DNA from: Hemileia vastatrix
Lineage: Eukaryota; Basidiomycota; Pucciniomycetes; Pucciniales; Zaghouaniaceae
DNA: 64,000 nucleotides
Assembly (NCBI GenBank): GCA_030280995.1
Contig: JASXTE010000008.1
Coordinates: 23,309,193 to 23,373,192 of the forward strand
Reading direction: 5' to 3'
Shown here: positions 50,869-62,269 of the stretch, in pieces
Numbering within the stretch: position 1 is the stretch's first letter
Layout of the letters: each line of letters begins with the position of its first letter
Notes under the pieces: model-generated
Databases searched by the model: none
What the model saw: only the letters and a program-made list of their open reading frames with translations
What the model was told of the DNA's origin: nothing
Translations under genes and position numbers: made by a program

Positions 50869-52221
50869 AAGAAAGAAAGAATCCACCTTTCATGCATAAA
50901 ACCCATCAAAAACAATTAAAAAATGCAGAAAAGACTACAAACTTGAATAAAGTCAAAGAAAACTTAAAATACTTCAAAAAATTCAAAAAAATTATAAAAA
51001 ATAGGAAAAATTCAAACAAATTCAAAAAAATAGAAAAAAAACTCAAAAAAATTTAAAAAAATTCAAAAAATTCAAAAAATCAAAAAAACTTAAAAAAAAT
51101 TCATAAAAAAAATTCAATTTTTTTTTTAAATTTTTAAATTTTTTTGGAAGAATTCTGAATTTTTTTGAAATTTTATAAAAAAAATCTAAAGATTCAAACA
51201 ATGTAAACTCAAGTAAATTAAGAAATAATTTAAGTTATTAAAAAAATATTAAAATAAAAAAATGTGAAGAATTGAATGAATATTTAAACTTTTTAAATAA
51301 ACATCTGGAAACTTTTTCATAAACTCAAACAATGCTCAATAAAATACAATTGTTTTTTCACAAGATATTTGCTAAAAAACTATCCTTTTCCTGAAAATTA
51401 CTTGACAAAATTATCAAGAAGAATAGAAAAAATCATAATCAAAATTCACATACCGGATACATGGTTGAAGCATTCTTCCAAAGAAAAAAAAAAAAAAAAG
51501 AGGCCACTAGAGTACTACTGAGGTTACTCTGCAGGTAGTCTGAGGAACAAAAAAATGACTTGCCTACAAGTAGTCTTATATTTTACCCTGTGCATGTACC
51601 TTATTTTAATCTGTTCAAAATCTTGGTAGTGCAGTGTACTATGAGCATTAAAGTGTACTTTGACTTTCTTATAGAAGGTTCCCCCTGACTGGGATGTAGA
51701 GAATTCTGGTTGTTTGCTAATAGATATTCAAGAAATAGCAAGTTGTTCTTCTTCCTGTGTGTTCCAGTTTGGAGAATGTTTTTTTCTTGGATCACTTGAC
51801 ATATTTTTGTAGTTTATGTTTGTGTTTAATTTCCAGTAGTGTAATGAAGTATATACAAGTGATATTTGGAGTTAATGGTGAATAAAGTGGCTTGGAATGA
51901 AAATTGTAAAAAATGAGGAGCCAGGAAGGAGACAAGTAAGTGATTGGCAAGTGGGATGTGAATTCAAAAAAAATTGGCAGACAGGTGGGTGACTTGATGA
52001 CGTGAAGTAAGTATCTGTAAGTATGTATACTTACTTGTGTTGTGTGGGCAGAACGGTTGTTTTTGGTAAATCTCCTCTATTCATTTCACTAACTAGCAAT
52101 ATTATTTATATACATAGTACTGCGGCGCAGTAGAATACTCAACAACTTGTACCCAATATTTACAGAAATGAATAATTAATGAGGGGTGATAATGCAACAG
52201 TGAATGAACATGCACTCAATT
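50869..52221. other. Low-complexity and unassigned sequence left of the LINE
   Basis: About 50880-51300 is a poly-A-rich simple repeat built on AATTCAAAAAA words. The rest, to 52221, shows no gene; short open frames lack motifs. Confidence 0.5.
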
Positions 52222-52244
52222 ATTGGTAAAGGATAATCTGGGTC

Positions 52245-54055
52245 ATGGACTCTGACCAGAAACACGACATGCAAATCAACGTGCCTGATGCGACACTTGC
52301 GCCGCCTCCGCCTCTGCCTGCCCCTTCCTCTGGCCGAAGAATCCCCTCCACTTCCCCCGTTCTCCATCAACCCTTATCCTCCCGCATCTTACGCCTGCTC
52401 CCAAGCTCCCTCCATGGATATTAACATGAGCAGGTCCCCCTCTTTTCCCCCAGTCACCCCCCGCTCTCCCCACTGGAACCCCTCCCCCCATCACTGTTGG
52501 CACCAAGTACCCAGCCCTTAAGAAAAGGCGCTACTCCTCCCCCTCTCCAACTCATCCATGGACGAAGCAAGGGCAGCCCACCCTGAACTCTTCTGTTCTC
52601 CCAGTGGCTCCCAAGCACCCATGTCAGAAGGAAGCACCACCCCCACTCCTTCTCCACGTGTCCAACCCATTCCCCTCCCCATCCGCCCCACCCCAGCTGC
52701 AAAGGACTTCTCCCTGGATGCCTCTGTACACAACCCAGCCAACCCCTTCTCTGGTCCAGGCTTTGCTGCTACCCCGCCAGTGGCTCTGCCCACTAGCGTT
52801 GACCCCAACTCTCCAGCCGCCCGTATCGTTCGTTTGGTAGGACTGGAACGGGCCAACGACCCCTCTTCCCTGGTCTCTTGCCTCAACAATCTTTTAGGCA
52901 CCATTAGAGACCCTCCCAGGAAAGGTACTCAAATCACTATTCACACGGCCACCATGAGTGATATCCGCGCCCTGGCTACGGCTCTCTCCCCTCTCATTTC
53001 CCAAGCTTCCTTTCATCAACCTCCTCCTGACGCCCCTCCCCCTCACCTCAAACTCTTAGATAAGAAGCTAGATGATATACTAGCTCTCCTTCCCTCTTCT
53101 CCCCCTCCTCCCTCTGCACCTAATGGTAATCCCCCCATCAACCGCCTCTCATACGCCCAAACCACAGCCACTGGTGTCCCCCCCCCAAGGTTCTAAGGCC
53201 AAATCACAGCCCTCTCATCCCTCCCTCCCCGCTTTCACCATCAAACAAACGGACCCTGTCTCCCCTGTCCTGAAGGACCTCCCCAATCCTAAACTCTTAG
53301 CCTTCATTAACAACCGCATCCTCACCAAGAAGATTGTCAACCCCAGCACTCACTCAGTCATTAGGTTCAGAGGCGTGATGCGCCACAAATCAAATGACTT
53401 AAAGATCATTGTCGCGTCAAAGGAAGAGCTTCTCCTACTCACCAACTCCTGGCAAGACTGGATTCCTCAAGGTTTAATTTACAAGCCCCCCACCTTCCCA
53501 GTGGTTGTCCACGGCTTCCCTACTTACTTTGACCTTGAAGACAAAGCCTGTCTAAACTCTTTAATTGAAGATAACCCCGACACCCTCAAATCTTTGTATC
53601 ACATTTCCTGGCTGCGATGCCCAGAAGCTAGGGCTGGGAAAAATCATTCCTCAGTTGTCTTACATTTGCATGAGAAACATGATGCTGACACACTTCTCTC
53701 CCCATTTTCCCCTCACCCTTTTGTAGTGGAAGGACAAATTTGACGCACAGAAGCTATCAACAGAGAGAAGAGCACTTGTTTTCAATGTTGGGGCAAGGGA
53801 CATCTTTCAATTCATTGCTCCCTTCCTCCCTGTTGTTCCAACTGTTCTGGCCACCACAGCACTAAGTTGTGCAAAGCTCCCAAGCTTTCGGCCCCTGTAT
53901 GTTTCCGATGTGTTGATGCCCTCCCACACACTCATCCCCTCAAAAACTCACTTGCTTCCCTTCCCAACCTCCTTGAACCTTCCCCCTCCTCCACCTCTCC
54001 CCCCATTTTCCATCTCCCCCACGCTTCAACCTGCACTCATAATAAATATTTATGA
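52245..54055 (+). pseudogene. LINE ORF1 (Gag-like, zinc knuckles), frameshifted
   Basis: It begins MDSDQKHDMQINVPDATLAP in one frame. It continues in a second (52558-53196, MDEARAAHPELF) and then a third (53123-54055) after a C-run near 53180, with a TGA at 53741. The Pro/Ser-rich first half precedes a globular part (HKSNDLKIIVASKEELLLL) and knuckles CFQCWGKGHLSIHC and CCSNCSGHHSTKLC near 53780-53880. Such proteins coat LINE RNA. It ends in ATGA overlapping the ORF2 start. Confidence 0.75.
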
Positions 54056-57000
54056 TTGAGGCTCCTTCACAACTGCCTAATGTCTCCTTTTCCTTTACTT
54101 TCTTTCAACTCAATTGCCACAGATCTTATTACGTTTTTCACTCCCTTTTCAATGACTCCTTCACAAACTCACTTGACATCCTAGTTTTACAGGAGCCATT
54201 TCTCTCTCCAGATCACTTTACTCCTGCACCAGCAAAAGGCTGGCACCTAGTTTCCCCCCTCCCCTCCCCCATCACCAATCAGGTGCTGTTTCTACGTCAA
54301 CAAAAAACTTCCCATCCATCTCTTCTCATCCATCACGAGCCCATCCCTCGATCTCTCCCTTCTCCAAATCAATTTCCCTCCATCTCCTTTAATCTGTGCC
54401 AACCTCTACAATCCCCCCTCCTCATTCTCAACATCGCAATTCATTCTCCCATCCCTTTCTCATCTTTCTCATCTCCCCACCTTCCTTTTTGCTGACTCTA
54501 ACCTACATCATGACATGTGGGCTGACCCTTCAAAACACCGTACTAATCACCCTGACTCCTCCCTTTTCATAGACTCCCTCCTTGAGCTCAACATGTCACT
54601 GGTATCCCAGCCTGGCATCCCCACGTTTTGAAACTCTAGAAACTACTCTTCAGTGATAGACCTAGTTTTTTCCAACGAGCGGGCTGCCAGTTTGGTTCTC
54701 AGCTATCTCACAGATCAAGAAGGTTTCTCCTCCCACCTCTCAGATCACCGATCAATAACCACTCGCATCCGCCTCTCCCCTCCACCTTCCCCCCTCAGAA
54801 GACCTTTCCGCAATTGGAAACGTTTTGATGAGTCTTCTCTCTACTCCTCCCTCTCCTCTTTCTCTCCTCCCACCCCAGACCCTTCCCCACACTCCATTGA
54901 CTTGGCTGCAGAACAAGTCACCTCCCATTTTATCAAACTAATGGAAAATTTTATCCCGCTGCAGCAGCCCAGCTCAACGTGTCATGCATGGTGGAATTGC
55001 AAAATATTGGATCCCCTCAAGAGAAATTGCTACCAGGCCCAACGCAAAGCTAGGTCGTCCCCTGCCCCTCACCTCGAAGCTGAGTTTCTGTCAGCAAGGA
55101 AAATTTTCCGAGCAAAAATCAAATTCTTACGCAAATCTCACTGGCACGATACACTCTCCTCCCTCACCCCACACACTCTCTTCCAACCAGCTAAGTCTCT
55201 CACCTTTACCCCTGATACTCGCTCAAACCCCCCCTGATCAATCAGGATGGCTTGCTCATTACTGACAATGACCTGAAGGCCAAGATCCTTTTTGAAGGCA
55301 CTTCGGTCGCCCCCATACCATGTGACCTAAAAGACATTCCCTCTACCCCTCCCTCCTCCCTAACCTCCCCTCCCTTCACTAAAGAAGAAATCAGATCTGC
55401 CCTTTTGAAAACAAAGAAAGGGAGAGCTCCCGGCCCTGATGGTATCCCCAATGCCTTACTTCATTGCAACCCACAAGCTGTTACAAATATTCTCTACCCC
55501 ATCTTCCAAAGCTGCCTCTCTACCGGCCATTACCCAACCATCTGGAAAGAAGCTAAAACAGTCATCATCCCCAAACCCAACCGTCCTGATTATACCGCCC
55601 CCAACTCCTATCGCCCCATAGCTCTCCTTAACACCATGGGAAAGTTGTTGGACTCATTACTGACTAAACGTCTGTCATTCCTTCTAGAATCCAACAACCT
55701 ACTCCCAGAAAATCACTATGGAGGTTGCCCTTTCAGAAGCACCTCTGATGCCTTACTCCACCTCACCACATGGACTAAAGACCAGTGGCGGAAAGGTAAA
55801 GTTGTTGGTGCCCTCTCACTTGATGTCAAAGGGGCCTTTCCTTCGGTCAACCTCACCCGCCTCTCAGCTATTCTCCACTCCCTCCCTCTACCTGGTGACC
55901 TCACCAACATCATAATCAATTCCTTAGAAGGACAAAAGACCAGCATTGCTTTCTCGTCTTATGAATCTCCCCCCTCCTTCTTCCCAAAGGGGCTCCCACA
56001 GGGATCCCCCCTTTCCCCATTACTCTATATTCTCTACAATGCTGACCTGCTTTGTCTCCCCTCTCTTTCGCCTTCTTCCCTAGCACTAGGATACATTGAT
56101 GATGTCATGTACCTATCTGCTAACAAAGATCCGGATGTGGTGGTTGAAACCCTCTCCCAGCTTGGTTCAGAGGCTGTCTCGTGGGGAGGAAAACATGCGG
56201 CAGTATTTGATTTCTCTAAAACAAAATGGATCATGCTAACCAAACGCCCATCCCTCCTCAAATCTCCTCCTGCTCTCCCCTTTGATGGCTGCCTCCTCCC
56301 TCCATCTCCCAATCTCAAATGGCTAGGGGTCCTTTTGGATCCCACACTTTCATTCAAACCCAATGGCACCAAACTGATTGCCTCTGGCTTTCAAGCTGCA
56401 GCCTTAATCCACAGGCTGGCCTCATCAGGGTGGGGTATTCCCTTAAAACAATATAAAACACTCATCACTTCCCTTATTCACTGGCGCACAGACTACGCTG
56501 CAATAGTGTGGCACAATCCAAAAAAGAACACGCGTACTACTAGACTCCTGCAAGTGGTTGACAACAAAGCCATGCGCAGAGCTTTAGGATGTTTTCGCTC
56601 TACCCCAATCCCTCTTTTATTACATGACTCATCTTCCCTCCCCAGCAAACAGCGACTCGACCTAGTCACCAGCCGCGCTTGGGCTCGCCTTCTCACTACT
56701 CCCTCCACTAACCCAATGGATCGCCTCGCCAAAACCTCTGTCCACTCTCCTCCCCCAAAACTTCACCCTCACCAGCTACACCACCTCTCGTCCTCAAACC
56801 CATTCCCCTCCTCCTTCCCCCTAAACTCCCTTGCCACCAGAAACCCATTTATCCTCCCACCCTGGCATTCCCCCCTTTTTCTAGGCCATGTGGGCCTTAC
56901 CAAACAGGAAGCCTGTGCGGAAATCCTTTTCACATTACTCACCCCCCCTCTCTCCTCCTACTTCATTTATACTGATGGATCCAGATCCCAAGAAGGTGCT

Positions 57001-57870
57001 CTTGCAGCCGCTTTTGACCCTGGTCAAAAGCTCCCTTATGTCGTAAGACTAGGAGATTCCCATCTGTTCTCAGTCTTTGAAACAGAACTAGTGGGAATCC
57101 TCTTAGGTCTCTCACTCTTTCTTAATAACCCTTTCAACACTCTCTACCCGTCACTTACCATACTCACTGACAACCAAGCAGTGATTAAACTCTTAACTTC
57201 CCCCTCCCCCTCCACCTTCAACTCACCTATTCTTATGTCCATAGTAGCCACGATAAGCCAACTTCGAAAAGCAAACCCAGATCTCATACTCAAGCTTCAC
57301 TGGTTCCCAGGCCACAGTGGAATCTTGGGAAATGAGATTGTTGACCTTCTAGCCAATGGCTCCCACCACATGTCAAATGCTGCTAAGTCTTACACCACTT
57401 TTCACCATCCTCCCCCCTCCATCTCTTCTTTGAAATCCCACTTGAAATCCTATTCTAAATCTCTGCTTCTCTCTCCCCCCAGCAAAAACACCCTACGGAA
57501 ACTGAGAGGCAAGTTCAACCCGCACCTCATTTTCAGTAACCTCTCCTCCCTCCCCAGAGCGCAAGCTACCGCTTTCGAGCAGTGCCGCTCTGGTCACTCC
57601 CCCCTCAAAAAATACCTCTTTAAATTTAAAGCCTCTGACTCCCCAGTATGCCCCATGTGCTCCCTTAATGCTCACGACACTCCTGAGCATGTATTACTCT
57701 TCTGCCCTGCTCATGCGGAGTCGCGTAAAGATCTTTTTAATGCTGCCAGGGAGCACAAACTTTCATTTACCACATCTACTTTACTTTCCCCTTCCCCTAT
57801 CATCTCACAAGTAGCTTTTTTCCTAACTAACACCCAAAGATTTCCCAATAACCTTCCGCTCACCCAATAA
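54052..57870 (+). pseudogene. LINE ORF2: endonuclease, RT, RNase H (5' part broken, RT part intact)
   Basis: The endonuclease begins at 54052 (FFQLNCHRSYYV, DILVLQEPF), shifts frame near 54490, has a TGA near 54630 and shifts again near 55240. From 55252 to 57870 an 872-residue stretch is open. RT blocks include GRAPGPDGIP, SYRPIALLNTMGK, SLDVKGAFPSV, GLPQGSPLSPLLY and YIDDVMYLS. RNase H has YTDGSRSQEGA, FETELVGILLG, LTDNQAVIK and HWFPGHSGILGNEIVD. The C-terminus has CPMCSLNAHDTPEHVLLFC, a zinc-binding-like CCHC. RT plus RNase H and the ending place it near Tad/I-type LINEs. Confidence 0.85.
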
Positions 57871-58024
57871 ATACATTAGTTATTCCTACTTTAATGCCCA
57901 TTTACCAACCATCGTATTCGACCATAACAAACTTGTACATAATCTTACTAGCTTCACCTATCCTTCATGCCCCTCGTCGGGTGAGATTGTATGAAATAAA
58001 AAAAAAAAAAAATTGGTAAAGGAT

Positions 58025-58200
58025 GCATATCGACCCAACTTACGGACACGGGGGTAGATGCCCTTATAATTGGTTGTTGCCAGATAACTACCCTTAGAAA
58101 CATGGTTCATCTTTTCTAAAAATAGTATATGTCAGATGTGTATGGTGTCTCTGAGTAGCCATTCCCTTATAATTATTAACTTCACAATAGGAGAGACTTA
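58025..58200. other. Short spacer after the LINE
   Basis: Unique-looking sequence; TTGTTGCCAGATAACTACC here resembles TTGTCGCCAGATAACTGCC near 59360. Confidence 0.3.
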
Positions 58201-58321
58201 CAGAAAAACCTGAAAATCTTGCGGGTTTCTTGTCTCTGATGTCCCTCCAAAAAAAAGAGTTTAGGTCGTTTTTGGCAGGGAATCAATGGCAAGAAAACCA
58301 CAAGCTTTTCCGCTTTAGCTG
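58201..58321. mobile_element. TA-flanked miniature element, family P3, copy 2 (121 bp)
   Basis: Same length and ends as 22617-22737 in inverse orientation, flanked by TA at 58199-58200 and 58322-58323. Confidence 0.75.
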
Positions 58322-58362
58322 TAAATGAAATAACGGGAGGGCAGTTATCCGGCGACACCATA

Positions 58363-58575
58363 CACCGCAAAAAATCAAGTGGCACCTGCTAGCAGGTGCC
58401 TATCCCTATATTCAGTTTTGATTTAAGAGTAAATTTGATTTGATGTCGCGCGAGCTAGTGTGCTCATTGTTCAGTGCGCAGTCTTTCCAGAAGAATTACA
58501 GCTGAGCTGAAATTGAGTTAAGTCAAAGATAGGGTTTGGCACCTGCTATCAGGTGCCCATGTTTTTTTTCTAGTG
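58363..58575. mobile_element. CACTA-like miniature element, family A, intact copy (213 bp)
   Basis: Ends CACCGCAAAAAATC and, inverted, CACTAGAAAAAAAAC, with a perfect ATA duplication on both sides (58360-58362, 58576-58578). Palindromes GGCACCTGCTAGCAGGTGCC (58381-58400) and a one-base variant (58538-58557) sit just inside the ends. Confidence 0.75.
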
Positions 58576-58647
58576 ATATATATTTCTAAATATAGCAATT
58601 ACATTCATATTATACGAACTTCTTCCTTGCACAACCTATTAAACATA

Positions 58648-58808
58648 CAGCTAAATTGAAAAAGGTTGGTGCAGCTTTCCAATATTTTGCTCAACATACC
58701 CAGCATTGTTGGCGGGTAGCAGGCTAGCGGGATGAAATAATGAGGGAAAATGCTGGGTAAGTTGGGCATAACTGTCGAAAACTGCACCAACCGTTTTCGA
58801 TTTAGCTG
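58648..58808. mobile_element. TA-flanked miniature element, family P4, copy 2 (161 bp)
   Basis: Ends CAGCTAAATTGAAAAAGG and, inverted, CAGCTAAATCGAAAACGG, with TA on both sides. The interior carries TGCTCAACATACCCAGCAT and its imperfect complement. Confidence 0.78.
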
Positions 58809-59076
58809 TACATTTAATACATACTTTATTCAGCAACAACCTGGATTACAACATTTGTGTCATATAATGCTGAGTATGTATGCACTTAGTTAACCAACAC
58901 TAACATTTACAACAAAAATAATGTGATTCTAACCCTAACTTTGAAAAATAATGGGAATGAGTGAGTGATACTGCTAACTTGGTTGAGGGCGTGATACTGC
59001 TAACTTTCTAGAGGAAATGACACTGCTAACTATTCTGAGTGAAAGATACTTCTAACTCTGCAGGTTGTATATATTA

Positions 59077-59274
59077 GGGGGTATCAAAGTTAGAAGCCTT
59101 ACATTTCAAAATACCTCTTTTTTCCACCAAATCAACCATGGTCATTTTTTAAAATATGCCATATTGTGCCCCTAAAACACCTTTTTACTGAGAATTAATG
59201 TCAAGTTTGTGGCTTTCTTTTTGTGTTGTGAAACGCCTTTTAAAGAATTACAAATTTCCAACTTTGATACCCCC
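59077..59274. mobile_element. TA-flanked miniature element, family P2, copy 1 (198 bp)
   Basis: Ends GGGGGTATCAAAGTTAGAA and, inverted, GGGGGTATCAAAGTTGGAA, flanked by TA (59075-59076, 59275-59276). It matches 60635-60831 in the opposite orientation. Confidence 0.78.
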
Positions 59275-59276
59275 TA

Positions 59277-60208
59277 TTATGCCCCGTAAAATACATAGTA
59301 GTTTGTGCGTGGCAGAGGATTGTATAATATTTATGGAATTACTATATTTAGTAATAAAGGTTGTCGCCAGATAACTGCCTTTAAAATACCATGATATTAA
59401 TATAAGTTTTTAAGTTGACCAAATATATGATTCAATATGAAGCTATAGATTTCATCAAAGCTTTAGAGTTTTAACTAAAATAAAAAACATAAGGACCTAA
59501 TACATGTCATGTGAGTACTTTCCTTATTTTCACCCCGGGAATTCCACTAATGTCAATTGTTTACAGTTTGTTGTATTTCCCATTCCATCATAAGTTCTCA
59601 CTCAAGGGAATTTTCTTTTTAGATGAATGAAACTAATACGTCACTGATGGCTCCTACCCTACTACTGGCTGACAAAAGCTGTGTGTTACACAAGCTAGGA
59701 AAGTGTGTCAAGGAAGATGAGTGACAATAAAAAGAAGAGAAGGGGAAGGACAGAAATTCTGGTCGGATTGAAGGGACTGAATATGATGAAGCCGAGGAAG
59801 AGGCCAGGCAAGAATGATAGAGCGAAGGTGGATAAGAAAGTACGAACAAAACAAAAGGAACAAGGTGGAGTAAGGGAGAGGTGGATCAAACTTCATGACT
59901 TGACTAACCGTTCTTTACATTTTTTCCTCGTGAATCTAGTATAGCTCTTTTATTTTACAGAATGTTCAAAAAAAATTTCATTCCCCTCTAAAAAACATTG
60001 CAACCTTGAGTCTGCCGTGCTGGAAGAGCTTGAAAAAACTCACAACTTTTGGTCACATTTTATTGCAAATGATTAGAAATGATATTATTTGTTTTTCAAA
60101 GAATCACAAATGCTAGAGAAGCGCCAGCATACCAATTATATTGCAGGGCAATTCTTGGCCCCAGATGATGTCTAGCTCAGATAATAATACAACACAGTGA
60201 ACCACTTA
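59277..60208. other. Intergenic sequence
   Basis: No gene seen. A Lys/Arg-rich chance frame at 59705-59944 has no motif. Sequence is AT-rich. Confidence 0.4.
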
Positions 60209-60432
60209 TAGCGATTTTAATGAATTTTGTGATTTTTTGCAACTTCAAGTTCAACTTTTGGACAGGTATCTGCTGAAGCGGTAGATACTTGGCCCCACTC
60301 TCGACATAAAACTTCGGCCTGGTATGCAAAATAATATTGAGAGTGGGACCGGTATCTGCAGAAGCGACAGATACCGGTCCAAAAGTTGAACTTGAAGTTG
60401 CAAAAACTCGCCAACATTCATTGAAATAGCTA
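60209..60432. mobile_element. Foldback element, ~224 bp
   Basis: Ends TAGCGATTTTAATGAA and, inverted, TAGCTATTTCAATGAA. The inverted arms include TTTTTGCAACTTCAAG, TTCAACTTTTGGAC and GGTATCTGC and reach almost to the centre near 60320. TA dinucleotides flank it. Confidence 0.65.
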
Positions 60433-60634
60433 TACATCAATCAGAGTAATCACATATCTACTAGGCATTATGTTGAGAGTTAAACTTAATACCTTGTTAG
60501 TTTTTGCGCATTTGTTTAATAGATTAGATACAGTCAGATCCGAAAACATTGAGACAAAAATGAAAATTTTCGAAAATTTATTTACAGCCCAAAAGGTTAA
60601 GCTGAAGTATTTTTTTGACAACTTCAATTCATTA

Positions 60635-60831
60635 GGGAGTATCAAAGCTAGAAATTTGTAATTATTTAAAAGGTATTTCACAACACAAAAAGAAAGCCAC
60701 AAGCACGACATTAAGTCCCAGTGAAAGATGTTTTTGGGGCACAAGATGGCATACTTTAAAAAATAATCATGGTTGATTTGGTGGAAAAAAGAGGTATTTT
60801 GAAATCAAAGATTTCTAACTTTGATACCCCC
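60635..60831. mobile_element. Miniature element, family P2, copy 2 (197 bp), nested
   Basis: Ends GGGAGTATCAAAGCTAG and, inverted, GGGGGTATCAAAGTTAG, flanked by TA; inserted in the P1 element. Confidence 0.75.
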
Positions 60832-60981
60832 TATTTTGTGGCAATCGGGTGGATTTTTATGTTGTTTCACCCCTCTTCATCATCTGAGTTGAAAGAGAAC
60901 TCAAACAGACTGCCACAAAATGAATTGAAGATGTCAAAAGAATACTGCAGCTCAACTTTTGGGCTGTCAATAAATTTTCAA

Positions 60982-62121
60982 TTCCCACCATGGGCCCCTC
61001 CACTTTTTCAGACGGTCATTGATTCATCCAAGGACAAGGCTATTGAGTCCATTTACCACTCATTTTCATCTCACCCCTTACCCTCTCACTATGTCTACAC
61101 TGACGGCTCAAGATCAAAAGATGGTGTGTTTTCAGCTGCCTTTGATCCTGGCCTTTCTCTTCCATTTGTTTCTCAATTAGGAGATGCTTCTCTCTACTCT
61201 GTTTTTGAGGCAGAGTTGGTAGGTGTTCTCTTATGTCTCAGACTCTTTTTATCCAAGCCCTTCCACCACATCCTCCCGCCAGTCACCATCCTTACAGACA
61301 ATCAAGCTGTAATCAAAAAGTTATCCTCTTTATCCTCGCCATCTCCTAATGCATCAGTGCTTATTGCTATTGAACATGTGGTCCATCAAATATTTGTGCG
61401 TAACACCTCCCAGATCATATGTCTGCAATGGTGCCCTGGCCATGTAGGAGTTCTGGGTAATGAGGTGGTCGACTCCCTGGCCCCTTTTACCAAGTTTTTC
61501 TTCTCTCTTACCCCTCCCCCCCCCCCCTCTATATCGGCTTTGAAATCTTTCCTACAATCACATCAATCTTCTCTCCTCCTATCTCCTCCTTCACCAAATG
61601 TTTTTAGGAAACTCAGAGGAAAATTTGAACCCTCTCATATTTTCAAATCTCTCTCACTTCTCCCAAGATCACTGGCCACTTTTTTTTCCCAATGCCGCTC
61701 TGGCCACTCCCCTCTAAAAAACTACCTCTTTTGTTTCAAGGCAGCTGTCTCTCCAATTTGCTCCCTCTGCTCCTTGGGGGCTAAGGACACTCCTGAACAT
61801 GTTTTACTTTTTTGCCCTGCTCATTCAGTTATCTGTCTCACTCTTATTAAACTTGTTACTAAACACAATCTGCCTTTCACTACTTCTGCTCTCTTGACTA
61901 ATTCTCCTGTCATGGCTGCCATGGCAAAATTCTTAGTAGACACTTGTAGGTTCCCTAATAACTTGCCTTTATCCCAGTAGTTTTTTCTCTAAGTGTTACA
62001 GTTGAATTTCCATTTGTCTCTCCCCATTAGTCTAATCTCTCTCAGTTTGTATTTGCTTGCCTATGCCTTTTGCTTCTCCTTCATGCCCCTTGCTGGGTGA
62101 GATTATATGAAATAAAAAATA
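60982..62121 (+). pseudogene. 5'-truncated LINE: RNase H and C-terminal region
   Basis: The fragment is homologous to the last third of the LINE ORF2 at 55252-57870. RNase H motifs YTDGSRSKDGV, FEAELVGVLL, LTDNQAVIKKL and WCPGHVGVLGNEVVD are intact, as is the end CSLCSLGAKDTPEHVLLFC; the frame stops at 61980. The ATG-initiated frame from 60769 runs in from the host element by chance. The 13-bp duplication AATAAATTTTCAA stands at 60969-60981 and 62122-62134, and the tail ends ATGAAATAAAAAATA. Truncation removed endonuclease and RT. Confidence 0.85.
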
Positions 62122-62269
62122 AATAAATTTTCAAAAAATTTCATTTTTGTCTCAATGTTTTCTGATCTGACTGTATCTGTTGGACAGTTTATAGATTTAT
62201 GTCTTGTTATTCATGCTTTAATTCTCATCTTGAAATTCTTATCTACACTCATCAAAGAGTTTCCTACTA

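Larger units (their letters stand above)
52235..58011 (+). mobile_element. Tad-like LINE (non-LTR retrotransposon), long copy, mostly decayed
   Basis: A 13-bp duplication ATTGGTAAAGGAT flanks it (52222-52234 and 58012-58024), and it ends in a poly-A tail after ATGAAATAAA. It encodes an ORF1 with zinc knuckles, then AP endonuclease, RT, RNase H and a cysteine-rich C-terminus. The first ATG of ORF1 lies only ten bases from the 5' end. The sense strand is very pyrimidine-rich, unlike neighbouring AT-rich elements. Confidence 0.9.
60531..62173. mobile_element. Miniature element, family P1, copy B, with two nested insertions
   Basis: Ends CAGTCAGATCCGAAAACAT and, inverted, CAGTCAGATCAGAAAACAT, flanked by TA (60529-60530, 62174-62175). 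Removing the family P2 insert (60635-60831) and the LINE fragment (60982-62134) leaves about 290 bp that matches 62270-62555. Confidence 0.75.

Noticed and set aside
50880..51300. Periodic AAATTCAAAAAA sequence as a possible CRISPR-like array
   Set aside because: Irregular A-rich simple repeat without unique spacers, in a eukaryotic context.
52176..52904. Long minus-strand frames opposite the LINE 5' region
   Set aside because: They are Gly/Arg-rich shadows of a pyrimidine-rich sense strand with no motif.
60769..60981. N-terminal part of the 403-residue ORF 60769-61980
   Set aside because: This part reads through miniature-element sequence by chance; only the LINE portion from 60982 is homologous to a protein.
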